This document shows, in pieces, positions 1 through 7,564 of a DNA stretch of 64,000 bases. The position numbers and the translations under genes were made by a program. The stretch spans positions 124,001 through 188,000 of the forward strand of contig JAJLPB010000013.1 of assembly GCA_025548565.1 (NCBI GenBank), in the 5' to 3' direction. The notes under the pieces were generated by a model that saw only the letters and a list, made by a program, of their open reading frames with translations, was not told the origin of the DNA and did no database searches. Each line of letters opens with the position of its first letter. Within the stretch, counting starts at the first letter, position 1. The DNA comes from Rugamonas sp. A1-17. GTDB taxonomy: Bacteria; Pseudomonadota; Gammaproteobacteria; Burkholderiales; Burkholderiaceae_D.

Positions 1-412
1 CCAGCGCCGGGTACAGGATCTCCTCGACCACCGGCGACAGGCGGTGGATCTCGTCGATGAACAGGACGTCGTTGGCTTCCAGGTTGGTGAGGATGGCGGC
101 CAGGTCGCCGGGGCGTTCCAGCACCGGGCCGGAGGTCTGGCGCAGGTTCACACCCATTTCGCGGGCGATGATGTTGGCCAGCGTGGTCTTGCCCAGGCCG
201 GGCGGGCCGAACAGCAACGTGTGGTCCAGCGCCTCCTTGCGGTTGCGCGCGGCGGCGATGAAGATTTCCAGCTGGTCGCGGATCTTGGACTGGCCGACAT
301 ATTCATCGAGATGCTTGGGCCGCAAAGCGCGCTCGATCGCCTCCTCATTCGGCGACGACGGCGCCGCGTCGATGATGCGTTGTTCGGTGAAGCTGTCGGT
401 CTGGATGCTCAT
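1..412 (-). CDS. ruvB: Holliday junction DNA helicase RuvB (N-terminal 137 residues; gene runs off the left edge)
   Basis: AAA+ motor of the RuvABC complex, which drives branch migration of Holliday junctions. Only the first 137 codons lie in the window. The N-terminus reads MSIQTDSFTEQR, followed by the RuvB-typical LDEYVGQ segment, a Walker A motif GPPGLGKT at about residues 69-76 and a Walker B LFIDEIH at about 117-123, so the ATPase core is intact as far as visible. ruvA and ruvC lie upstream on the same strand, but two other genes separate ruvA from ruvB. The ATG at 412 is the start because the family N-terminus begins there. Family assignment is certain; the C-terminal domains cannot be judged. 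Confidence 0.97.
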   Translation of the reverse strand, partial: MSIQTDSFTEQRIIDAAPSSPNEEAIERALRPKHLDEYVGQSKIRDQLEIFIAAARNRKEALDHTLLFGPPGLGKTTLANIIAREMGVNLRQTSGPVLERPGDLAAILTNLEANDVLFIDEIHRLSPVVEEILYPAL

Positions 413-431
413 GCAGGTGCTGGTTGCCTAT

Positions 432-731
432 TCAATCAAGTCTCGGGGTTTTCCGTATTCGCTGCATGTAATCGCTTTGCAGTTTTTTGCTCAGTATTAG
501 CTGTTGCAATTCTAGCTCGGTCAGCACGCGATTAGGGACGCCCGCCAGTTCCGGCGGCGAATCGATTTTCAATATCAGTGATTCTACCTTGCCTTCATCG
601 ATCAACCGCCTCCAGGCCTGCAATGATGCTCTCAGCTGTACGAGCCCGGCTGAGATATCGGGCTTCTGACGCGGTGAGGCATTCGAATCCGAACCCGAAC
701 CGTTGTCGCCACCAGTATTCGATATGTCCAT
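432..731 (-). CDS. Small hypothetical protein overlapping the upstream phosphoribosyltransferase gene out of frame
   Basis: A 99-residue protein with no family I recognise. Its first 45 codons lie inside the 3' end of the 595-1302 gene, in a different frame (137-nt overlap, same strand). The start is well supported: a GAGGAG ribosome-binding site sits at 737-742, five bases before the ATG at 731. The overlapped N-terminal part is Gly/Ser/Asn/Asp-rich and probably disordered; the part after the overlap (about residues 46-99) is charged and looks helical. No signal peptide or membrane segment is seen. It ends 19 bases before the ruvB start. Function unknown; genetic linkage suggests a partner of the phosphoribosyltransferase-like protein, which is inference. 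Confidence 0.6.
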   Translation of the reverse strand: MDISNTGGDNGSGSDSNASPRQKPDISAGLVQLRASLQAWRRLIDEGKVESLILKIDSPPELAGVPNRVLTELELQQLILSKKLQSDYMQRIRKTPRLD

Positions 732-1302
732 GTTTACTCCTCAGCTCAGACAATTGTTTGCTTGTAACGGCCAACTGGGCGGAGTAGTCCTTGCCGGTCA
801 ATGCCGTTGCGCCAATAACAAATCCATTCTGCGCAAGAATATGACCTCGAAAATTGGCAAGCGTTCCGCCGTGACAAACAAAGCTATCGACCAGCAAATA
901 GTTTAGACCAATTACCACCGCCCCGTGAAAAGTCACCTGCCGTTGCAACCGCTCGTAGCCACTTGCTTTTGCATGGCTCACCTCATTCAACTGAACTACT
1001 CTATCCTCATAGGGCCATTTCAAAAGGTCGGAAATCACCCAGGCCATTGCTTCAGGTATAGCGTCGACACCCGAAGTGTTCTTGGCATGTGGACTAACCA
1101 ATATCGGTGCATGGCCGTCAAACCGCTTCCAAAGTTGGTCCAGCACCTTGAGGGAAATCGTATCAGTGACCAGTTCCACAGCAGCCCAGATATCTCCGGC
1201 CTTGGCAGCAGAGTAAGCGTGATGCGTGGTGACGAAACTTTCCGGTGCGTGGATGTAGACGCCGGGGAAGTGGTTCCACGGAAAACGTGTCGGCTGGTCC
1301 AT
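595..1302 (-). CDS. Phosphoribosyltransferase-like protein inserted between ruvA and ruvB
   Basis: A 235-residue soluble protein. Residues about 135-148 form a PRPP-binding-loop-like stretch: hydrophobic YLLVDS, then GGTL, as in type I phosphoribosyltransferases (usual form VDDV..TGGT). The second acidic residue of the usual DD pair is replaced by Ser. The acceptor substrate cannot be told from sequence. The gene sits between ruvA and ruvB, which are commonly adjacent in proteobacteria, and its base composition differs: positions 781-1020 are about 50% GC by hand count against well over 60% around it, which suggests acquisition by transfer. It overlaps the next gene by 137 nt in another frame. 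An orphan salvage enzyme or an accessory (for example defence-related) protein are both possible; nothing in the sequence decides. Confidence 0.75.
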   Translation of the reverse strand: MDQPTRFPWNHFPGVYIHAPESFVTTHHAYSAAKAGDIWAAVELVTDTISLKVLDQLWKRFDGHAPILVSPHAKNTSGVDAIPEAMAWVISDLLKWPYEDRVVQLNEVSHAKASGYERLQRQVTFHGAVVIGLNYLLVDSFVCHGGTLANFRGHILAQNGFVIGATALTGKDYSAQLAVTSKQLSELRSKHGHIEYWWRQRFGFGFECLTASEARYLSRARTAESIIAGLEAVDR

Positions 1303-1370
1303 GATCGGCGGCTCCGCTTGGCTCGATGGTCGAGCATAGGCGGGGCCGGCTGCGATCCGATTGAGACGGA

Positions 1371-1949
1371 TCAGCCTTTGGACAGCGCCTTCAATGCCTG
1401 CTTGATGCCGTCCGAAACGCCGCTGCCGGCCGGCACGGTCTTCAGCGCCAGCAAGGCTTCCTTGTCGGAGTAGCCCAGCGCCAGCAGCGCGTTCAGGATG
1501 TCCGATTGCGAGTCCGGCACCGCGTGCGCGCCGCCGGCGCCGATGTCCGCGCCCAGTTTGCCCTTCAGCTCCAGCAGCAAGCGCTCGGCGGTCTTCTTGC
1601 CGATGCCCGGCACCTTGATCAGGCGGCCCGATTCCTGCAACGTCACCGCCTGCGCGAGGTCGGCGATCGACATGCCAGACAAAATCGACAGCGCGGTGCG
1701 CGCGCCCACGCCGGTGATCTTGATCAGCTGGCGGAACACCGCCCGCTCCTCGGCGTTGCCGAAGCCGAACAGGAGGTGCGCATCCTCGCGGATCGCCTGG
1801 TGCGTGAACAGCACCACTTTCTCGCCGACGCCGGGCAGGTTGTAGAAGGTGCTCATCGGCACATCGACCTCGTAGCCAACACCGCCGCAGTCAACCAGCA
1901 ATTGCGGCGGATTTTTTTCAAGCAGAATACCGGAGAGTCGACCGATCAT
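1371..1949 (-). CDS. ruvA: Holliday junction branch migration protein RuvA
   Basis: DNA-binding subunit of RuvABC; tetramers hold the Holliday junction in an open planar form and load RuvB. The 192 residues match the family length. The N-terminus MIGRLSGILLEKNPP and the following GVGYEV segment form the OB-fold domain; two helix-hairpin-helix elements follow (around ITGVGARTALSILSG and KVPGIGKKTAERLLLELKGK), then a linker and a C-terminal RuvB-binding domain with LLALGYSDKEA. It lies 27 bases after ruvC on the same strand and is probably cotranscribed with it. The downstream neighbour is the phosphoribosyltransferase-like gene, not ruvB. Confidence 0.98.
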   Translation of the reverse strand: MIGRLSGILLEKNPPQLLVDCGGVGYEVDVPMSTFYNLPGVGEKVVLFTHQAIREDAHLLFGFGNAEERAVFRQLIKITGVGARTALSILSGMSIADLAQAVTLQESGRLIKVPGIGKKTAERLLLELKGKLGADIGAGGAHAVPDSQSDILNALLALGYSDKEALLALKTVPAGSGVSDGIKQALKALSKG

Positions 1950-1976
1950 CGTGTTGTAGCCTTTAAAGAGGAAGGT

Positions 1977-2537
1977 TTAGCCGACCAGGCGGCCGTTTTT
2001 CATGCGCAGGCCGGCCAGCGGGCCGCTGGCGACCGTGGTCGTGCCCTTGCCGGCGCCGGCGATCAGGGTCAGCGTTTCGCGGCTGTGGGCGTGGCAGATG
2101 GCGACGCCCAAGGCATCGGCGGCGTCGGTACCAGGCAGGCCGGGCAGCGACAGCAGCCGCGCCACCATGTCCTGCACCTGCGCCTTGACCGCGCGCCCCG
2201 TGCCCACCACCGCCTGCTTGACCTGCGTGGGCGAATACTCGGCCACGCTCAGCTCGGCCGACACCAGCGCGCAGATGGCCGCGCCGCGCGCCTGGCCCAG
2301 CAGCAAAGTCGATTGCGGATTGACGTTGACGAAGACTTGCTCGATGGCGGCGTAGTCGGGCTGGTAGAGGCGCGCCACTTCGGCCACGCCATCCAGGATC
2401 ACCTTCAGCCGCACCGGCAGGCTGCCCTCGCCACTCTTGATGGTGCCGGAAGCGATGTAGCGCAGCTTGGCGCCCTGCTTGTGGATGACGCCAAAGCCGG
2501 TCGTGCGCAAGCCGGGGTCGATGCCGAGAATAATCAT
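1977..2537 (-). CDS. ruvC: Crossover junction endodeoxyribonuclease RuvC
   Basis: Holliday junction resolvase that acts with RuvAB and makes paired nicks. The RNase H-like fold carries the four metal-binding acidic residues in their usual places: D7 (ILGIDPG), E66 (AAIEQVF), D138 and D141 (GTDAADALG). The frame stays open upstream to 2612, but the ATG at 2537 gives the conserved family start MIILGIDPG and a normal length of 186 residues, so I use it. It precedes ruvA by 27 bases and follows purH by 87 bases. Confidence 0.97.
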   Translation of the reverse strand: MIILGIDPGLRTTGFGVIHKQGAKLRYIASGTIKSGEGSLPVRLKVILDGVAEVARLYQPDYAAIEQVFVNVNPQSTLLLGQARGAAICALVSAELSVAEYSPTQVKQAVVGTGRAVKAQVQDMVARLLSLPGLPGTDAADALGVAICHAHSRETLTLIAGAGKGTTTVASGPLAGLRMKNGRLVG

Positions 2538-2624
2538 TCCCGGATTGTAACCGGGAACATTGAATGCTGTATATAAAAACAGTGCGGCGGATGCGTCCGC
2601 CGCACTGTGCAAACTACTCAGGTC

Positions 2625-4211
2625 TTAATGGCGGAAGTGACGGGTGCCGGTGTACAGCATGACGACGCCGCGCTCGTCGGCGGCATCGATCACTTCCTGG
2701 TCGCGCATCGAGCCGCCCGGATGGATCACGCAGGTCGCGCCCGCGTCGACCACCACGTCCAGGCCGTCGCGGAACGGGAAGAAGGCATCCGATGCCACCA
2801 CCGAACCGGCCAGCGACAGGCCGGCGTTCTGCGCCTTGATCGAGGCGATGCGGGCCGAGTCGATACGGCTCATCTGGCCGGCGCCCACGCCCAGGGTCAT
2901 GTTGTTACCGCAGAAGACGATGGCGTTGGACTTGACGTACTTCGCCACGCGCCACGCGAACATCATGTCCTGCAGCTGCTGCGGCGTAGGCTGCAGCTTG
3001 CTGACCACCTTCAGGTCGCCGATCAGCACGTTCTTCGAGTCGGCCGACTGCACCAGCAGGCCGCCGCCGACGCGCTTGAAGTCCATGGCGTTGACGCCGT
3101 TACCCAGCGGGATCTCCAGCAGGCGCACGTTCTGCTTGGCCGACAGGATCTGCTTGGCTTCAGCCGTGAACACCGGCGCGATCAGCACTTCGACGAACAG
3201 CTTGGCCAGCTCGGTCGCGGCGGCCGCGTCCACTTCGACGTTGAAGGCGATGATGCCGCCGAACGCCGAGGTCGGATCGGTCTGCAGCGCGCGCTTGTAA
3301 GCATCGGCCGCGTTGGCGCCCAGCGCCACGCCGCACGGATTGGCGTGCTTGACGATCACGCAGGCCGCGCTCTGGTCGAAGCTGCCCATGCTCTTCACGC
3401 ATTCCCAGGCGGCGTCGGCGTCGGCGATGTTGTTGAACGACAGTTCCTTGCCCTGCAGTTGGCGGTAGTTGGCCAGCGCGCCCTCGGTCTTGGCGATGTC
3501 GCGGTAGAACGCGGCCGACTGGTGCGGGTTCTCGCCGTAGCGCATGTCCTGCACTTTTTCAAACGCCACGTTCAGCGTCTTCGGATAGGCGTTGCGGCTG
3601 GCGTGGGCGCGGGTCGCGTCCAGGCTGGTCAGGTAGTTGGCGATGGCGCCGTCGTACTGCGCGGTGTGCGCGTAGACCTTGGTGGCCAGCGTGAAGCGGG
3701 TGTCGTAGCTGACGTAGCCTGGGGCGTTGTCGGTGGCCTTCATTTCAGCCAGCACCACGCCGTAGTCCGACGGGTCGCAGATGACCACCACGTCCTTGTG
3801 GTTCTTGGCAGCCGAACGCAGCATGGCCGGGCCGCCGATGTCGATGTTCTCGATCGCGTCTTCCAGCGTGCAGGTGTCCTTGGCGACCGTGGCCTGGAAC
3901 GGGTACAGGTTGACCACCACCATGTCGATGGTCGGGATGTTGTGCTCTTCCAGCTTGGCCACATGCTCAGGGAAATCGCGGCGCGCCAGGATGCCGCCAT
4001 GGACTTTCGGGTGCAGCGTCTTGACGCGGCCATCGAGCATCTCCGGGAAGCCGGTGTAGTCGGCCACTTCGGTCACGGCCACGCCGTTGTCGGCCAGCAG
4101 TTTGGCGGTGCCGCCGGTCGACAGGATGTTGACGCCCATGGCGGACAGCGCGCGGGCGAAGTCCAGCACACCGGTTTTGTCGGAGACGGAGATGAGAGCT
4201 TGTTTAATCAT
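2625..4211 (-). CDS. purH: Bifunctional AICAR formyltransferase / IMP cyclohydrolase PurH
   Basis: Catalyses the last two steps of purine synthesis: formylation of AICAR and ring closure to IMP. At 528 residues it has family length. The N-terminal MGS-like cyclohydrolase domain starts MIKQALISVSDKTG and carries STGGTAK; the C-terminal transformylase domain has RYGENPHQ (about 224-231) and the catalytic Lys-His pair in KHANPCG (about 288-294). Located between fis and ruvC on the same strand, a synteny common in Burkholderiales. No riboswitch is visible in the 107 bases upstream. Confidence 0.99.
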   Translation of the reverse strand: MIKQALISVSDKTGVLDFARALSAMGVNILSTGGTAKLLADNGVAVTEVADYTGFPEMLDGRVKTLHPKVHGGILARRDFPEHVAKLEEHNIPTIDMVVVNLYPFQATVAKDTCTLEDAIENIDIGGPAMLRSAAKNHKDVVVICDPSDYGVVLAEMKATDNAPGYVSYDTRFTLATKVYAHTAQYDGAIANYLTSLDATRAHASRNAYPKTLNVAFEKVQDMRYGENPHQSAAFYRDIAKTEGALANYRQLQGKELSFNNIADADAAWECVKSMGSFDQSAACVIVKHANPCGVALGANAADAYKRALQTDPTSAFGGIIAFNVEVDAAAATELAKLFVEVLIAPVFTAEAKQILSAKQNVRLLEIPLGNGVNAMDFKRVGGGLLVQSADSKNVLIGDLKVVSKLQPTPQQLQDMMFAWRVAKYVKSNAIVFCGNNMTLGVGAGQMSRIDSARIASIKAQNAGLSLAGSVVASDAFFPFRDGLDVVVDAGATCVIHPGGSMRDQEVIDAADERGVVMLYTGTRHFRH

Positions 4212-4318
4212 GGCTTGAGAGGGGCTAGTGGTTGAATATGGGGTACGACGTATTCGGTATTACGGGGTGCGGCAACGGCGGCCGTCCCCAGCCACTCATG
4301 CCGGAAAAACGCGCGCTG

Positions 4319-4552
4319 TTACAACAGGCCGTGTTCTTGCAGTTTCTTGCGCAAGGTGTTGCGGTTGATGCCCAGCATCTGCGCGGCGTGCGACTGGTTG
4401 CCGTCGGCGCGCGTCATGACCACTTCCAGGATCGGTTTTTCCACGGTCAGCACGACCATGTCGTAGATGTTCGAAGCCTGCTGCTCGCCCAGGTCGTTGA
4501 AGTAATCTTCGAGGCTCTTCTGGACTACTTCCTGGATACTTTCTTTGCTCAT
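4319..4552 (-). CDS. fis: Fis-family DNA-binding protein
   Basis: A 77-residue nucleoid-associated protein of the Fis type, which bends DNA and in enterics activates rRNA and tRNA promoters. The C-terminal helix-turn-helix is clear at about residues 51-72 (GNQSHAAQMLGINRNTLRKK), the typical NtrC-type Fis module. The N-terminal half is shorter than in E. coli Fis (98 residues), as is usual in betaproteobacteria. It lies 107 bases downstream of dusB, the conserved dusB-fis operon order, and is probably cotranscribed with it. Confidence 0.95.
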   Translation of the reverse strand: MSKESIQEVVQKSLEDYFNDLGEQQASNIYDMVVLTVEKPILEVVMTRADGNQSHAAQMLGINRNTLRKKLQEHGLL

Positions 4553-4659
4553 TTTATATCGTTCGCTTTTAATCTGTTGACGCTGGTAAATCGCCGCGAG
4601 GGCTTGTGGCCCCGGCGCTTACCCTTCTGATCCGACTTTTTTAGGCTCTCTACGCCGTC

Positions 4660-5676
4660 TTATGCTGCTTCCAATTCTTCCGGGAGGCGGTATTGTAACC
4701 GCTCGCCGTGTCTCCACTGGGATTCGAAAAATTGATCGACGGCAATCAGTTGTTCTTCGGTGGATACCAGCAGGTTCATTTTCTGGCGGAATTCCTCGCC
4801 GCCCTGCAGGTCGCGCACATACCAGCCGATGTGCTTGCGCGCCGTGCGCACGCCCAGATAGTCGCCATAGAAAGCATAGTGCGCACGCAAGTGCTCATCC
4901 ATCAGGGCGCGCACTTCGTCCACATACGGCGCCGGCAGATGGGTGCCGGTGCGCAGGTAATGGTCGATCTCGCGGAAGATCCACGGACGGCCCTGGGCAG
5001 CGCGGCCGACCATGACGGCATCGGCGCCGGTGTAGTCGAGCACGAACCGGGCTTTTTCCGGCGAGGTGATGTCGCCATTGGCCACCACCAGAATGCCGAC
5101 CGAGCGCTTGACCGCCGCGATGGTGTCGTACTCGGCGTCGCCGGTGTAGCCATCGGCGCGGGTGCGGCCATGCAGGGTCAGCATGGCGATGCCGGCGTCC
5201 TCGGCGATGCGCGCGATGTTCAGCGCGTTTTTATGGGCGCGGTCCCAGCCGGTGCGAAACTTCAGCGTGACGGGCACATCCACCGCGCCAACCACGGCCT
5301 CGACGATCTGCCGGACCAGTACTTCGTCCTGCAACAGGGCCGAACCGCACCAGGCGTTGCACACCTTCTTGACCGGGCAACCCATGTTGATGTCGATGAT
5401 CTGAGCGCCGCGCTCGACGTTGAAGCGGGCGCAGTCGGCCAGGTCCTGCGGATCGGCGCCGGCGATCTGCACCGCCTTCGGCTCCATCTCGCCCGTGTGA
5501 TCGGTGCGGCGCGAGCTTTTTTCGGTCGCCCACAAGCGCGGATTCGAGGCCGCCATCTCGGACACCGCATAGCCGGCTCCGAGCTGTTTGCACAGCTGGC
5601 GGAAGGGGCGATCGGTGACGCCGGCCATGGGGGCGACGAAAACGTTGTTGCGCAGTAAATGAGGGCCGATTTGCAC
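4660..5676 (-). CDS. dusB: tRNA-dihydrouridine synthase DusB
   Basis: FMN-dependent enzyme that reduces uridine to dihydrouridine in tRNA. The 338 residues form the FMN TIM barrel: VAPMAGVTDRPFR (about 14-26) binds flavin, and DINMGCPVKKVC holds the conserved catalytic Cys at about residue 100. The downstream helical domain contains HIGWYV, typical of Dus proteins. It heads the dusB-fis pair. The start at 5676 (MQIGPHLLRNNVFVAPM) matches the family; a longer open frame in another register upstream is a shadow. Confidence 0.97.
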   Translation of the reverse strand: MQIGPHLLRNNVFVAPMAGVTDRPFRQLCKQLGAGYAVSEMAASNPRLWATEKSSRRTDHTGEMEPKAVQIAGADPQDLADCARFNVERGAQIIDINMGCPVKKVCNAWCGSALLQDEVLVRQIVEAVVGAVDVPVTLKFRTGWDRAHKNALNIARIAEDAGIAMLTLHGRTRADGYTGDAEYDTIAAVKRSVGILVVANGDITSPEKARFVLDYTGADAVMVGRAAQGRPWIFREIDHYLRTGTHLPAPYVDEVRALMDEHLRAHYAFYGDYLGVRTARKHIGWYVRDLQGGEEFRQKMNLLVSTEEQLIAVDQFFESQWRHGERLQYRLPEELEAA

Positions 5677-5780
5677 TGGCGATACCTGAACGTGAAGAAG
5701 GAACCCTCTATTTTAACCGAAGGGGTGCTCAATTAATAAGCACTATTTTTTATGTGGACGACACCTGTGCAGTCTTGACA

Positions 5781-6431
5781 TCAGACGATATCGTCCATCG
5801 CGGCCAGGCTCAGGTGATCCACTTCGCCCCAGCTGGTGAGCGCCAACTTACCGTCCGACCACGTGAAACGGTTGATGCTGGCGTTCTTGACCTGGAAGTC
5901 GCGCGGACTGTCGAGCGACATGCCGACCGCCTCGCGGTAGGCGCACTCCAGCACGCCGCCGTGGGCGACGATGGCGATGGTGCGGCCCGGATGGCGCCGC
6001 GCCCAATCGGCGATGGCGTCGGTAGCGCGCTGGTAAAACTGGCGGAAGCTTTCCGCTTCCCGCTCGCCGGACGGCATGACGGCGTCGATATCGCGCGCCT
6101 GCCACAACGCGTACTCGACCGGATACTGGCGCTCGATCTCGGCGTACAGCATGCCTTCGAACACGCCGTAGCAGCGCTCGCGCAGCTGCCCGTCGGTCTG
6201 CACCCGCAGGCCGTCGTACTGGTCGGCCACGGCTTGCGCGGTCTGCATCGCGCGTTGCAGGTCGCTGGAGACCAGCACGTCCACCTGCTCGGCGGCCAGC
6301 GCCTGCGCCAGCGCGGCGGCCTGGCGGGCGCCCTCGTCATTGAGCGGGATATCGGTGTGGCCCTGCAGGCGGCGCACGGCGTTCCAGGCGGTCTCGCCGT
6401 GGCGTATCAACAAAATGGTGCTGTTTTTCAT
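5781..6431 (-). CDS. Histidine phosphatase family protein (phosphoglycerate mutase-like)
   Basis: A 216-residue member of the histidine phosphatase superfamily, which works through a phospho-histidine intermediate. The RHGET motif places the nucleophilic His at residue 11; Arg60, Glu84 in RERCYG and the second catalytic His at about residue 157 (AHGG) complete the active site. The substrate is not defined by sequence: broad phosphatase, cofactor-dependent mutase and CobC-like roles are all possible, although no cobalamin genes are near. It overlaps the upstream PEBP gene by 4 bases, so translational coupling is likely. Confidence 0.92.
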   Translation of the reverse strand: MKNSTILLIRHGETAWNAVRRLQGHTDIPLNDEGARQAAALAQALAAEQVDVLVSSDLQRAMQTAQAVADQYDGLRVQTDGQLRERCYGVFEGMLYAEIERQYPVEYALWQARDIDAVMPSGEREAESFRQFYQRATDAIADWARRHPGRTIAIVAHGGVLECAYREAVGMSLDSPRDFQVKNASINRFTWSDGKLALTSWGEVDHLSLAAMDDIV

Positions 6432-7096
6432 GCAATCTTTTTTCTGGACCGGCGCGCCTGGGCGGCTTGGGCCGGGTTCAGCGTGTAGGTGCCGATCAAT
6501 TGGGCTTCGTCGATGATGTGGCCGTGGATGGCGTTGAGCACGTCGGCGCAGGTGAAGCGCCCTTCCAGTTCCAGGCGCGGCGTGTCCAGCGCGTAGATGC
6601 GGAACATGTAATGATGGACACGCTCATCGTTAAACGGCGGACAGGGGCCATCATACCCGTAATAGTCGCCTGCCATGGCGGGGTCGGCCGCGAACCAGCC
6701 GCTGTAGTCGTTCACGCCCTGGCGCAGCGCCAGCCCGTCCAGCGCGGCGGCCGGGCCGGGCTTGCCGTGCGCGGTCACGCCGTCGGACAGCGCGCCCTCG
6801 GCGATCGCCTGCACGCCGACCGGGATGTCGATCAGGCTCCAGTGGAAGAAATCGCCGCGCGGCAGGCTGGCCGGCAAGGTGTGGCCGGCGCGGTTGACGT
6901 CGGTGGCGTCCTGCGGGGCGTCGCCGTCGATGCACAGCAGCACCAGCGACTCGGTGCCGGCCGGCACGTCGCGCCACGCCAGGTGCGGATTACGGTTGGC
7001 CGACAGGCTCACCTGCCCGTCCTTCCCCAGTGCCGCGAAGGCGTTTTCCGCCGGAATCGCGCTGCCGTTGCGAAAGCTGTCGCTCGAAAGTTTCAT
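6428..7096 (-). CDS. YbhB/YbcL family (PEBP-like) protein
   Basis: Phosphatidylethanolamine-binding-protein fold, also called Raf-kinase-inhibitor-like; the bacterial role is not settled. Of about 222 residues, CIDGDAP (about 55-61) and DFFHWSLIDIP (about 82-92) are the two signature stretches of the ligand pocket. No signal peptide is seen, so it is cytoplasmic. I chose the ATG at 7096 because GGAG lies seven bases upstream; a TTG four codons earlier (7108) is less likely. It overlaps the histidine phosphatase gene by 4 bases and starts 21 bases after the dtd stop, inside a tight minus-strand run. Confidence 0.93.
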   Translation of the reverse strand: MKLSSDSFRNGSAIPAENAFAALGKDGQVSLSANRNPHLAWRDVPAGTESLVLLCIDGDAPQDATDVNRAGHTLPASLPRGDFFHWSLIDIPVGVQAIAEGALSDGVTAHGKPGPAAALDGLALRQGVNDYSGWFAADPAMAGDYYGYDGPCPPFNDERVHHYMFRIYALDTPRLELEGRFTCADVLNAIHGHIIDEAQLIGTYTLNPAQAAQARRSRKKIA

Positions 7097-7117
7097 GCTC
7101 GTCTCCAACCGCCGGTG

Positions 7118-7564
7118 TTATTTTGCGTTTGTCTGTAGCCAGAACGTCACCGGACCATCGTTGGTCAGCGACACTTTCATATCCGCGCCAAATTGGCCGG
7201 TCTGCACCACTTTATGCTTCTGGCGCGCCTGTTCGACAAAATAGTTGAACAGGCGGAGGCCGTCGGCGGGCGCGGCGGCCGGCGTGAACGAAGGCCGCGT
7301 GCCGGACTTGGTGTCGGCCGCCAGCGTGAACTGCGGCACCAGCAGCAGGCCGCCCTCCACGTCGGTGACGCTGCGGTTCATCTTGCCGGCGTCGTCAGCG
7401 AACACGCGGTAGCCCAGCAATTTGGCCAGCAGCGCGTCGGCTTCCTTCTCCGTGTCGCCGCGCTCGGCGCACACCAGCACCATCAGGCCGGCGTCGATGG
7501 CGCCGACGGTGGCGCCGTCGACCACCACGCTGGCGCCGCTGACGCGTTGCAGCAGCGCTATCAT
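7118..7564 (-). CDS. dtd: D-aminoacyl-tRNA deacylase
   Basis: Removes D-amino acids (and glycine from mischarged tRNA-Ala) from tRNA, protecting translation. The 148 residues start MIALLQRVSGASV and contain the two active-site stretches: QFTLAADT (with the catalytic Thr) and NDGPVTFWL, the Gly-cis-Pro loop. The residue before QFT is Pro where E. coli has Ser. The ATG at 7564 overlaps the tyrS stop (ATGA). The frame stays open far upstream inside tyrS, but that extension is a shadow. Linkage to tyrS makes sense because TyrRS can charge D-Tyr. Confidence 0.97.
   Translation of the reverse strand: MIALLQRVSGASVVVDGATVGAIDAGLMVLVCAERGDTEKEADALLAKLLGYRVFADDAGKMNRSVTDVEGGLLLVPQFTLAADTKSGTRPSFTPAAAPADGLRLFNYFVEQARQKHKVVQTGQFGADMKVSLTNDGPVTFWLQTNAK

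Noticed and set aside
432..1302. The idea that the phosphoribosyltransferase-like gene and the 99-codon gene are one gene split by a frameshift.
   Set aside because: The second gene has its own ATG with a strong ribosome-binding site, and the first ends with a plausible helical C-terminus. Not excluded, but less likely.
5725..5756. A GTGCT/AGCAC hairpin followed by T residues on the plus strand, as a terminator.
   Set aside because: The stem is only five base pairs, the loop is long and AT-rich, and no plus-strand gene ends there.
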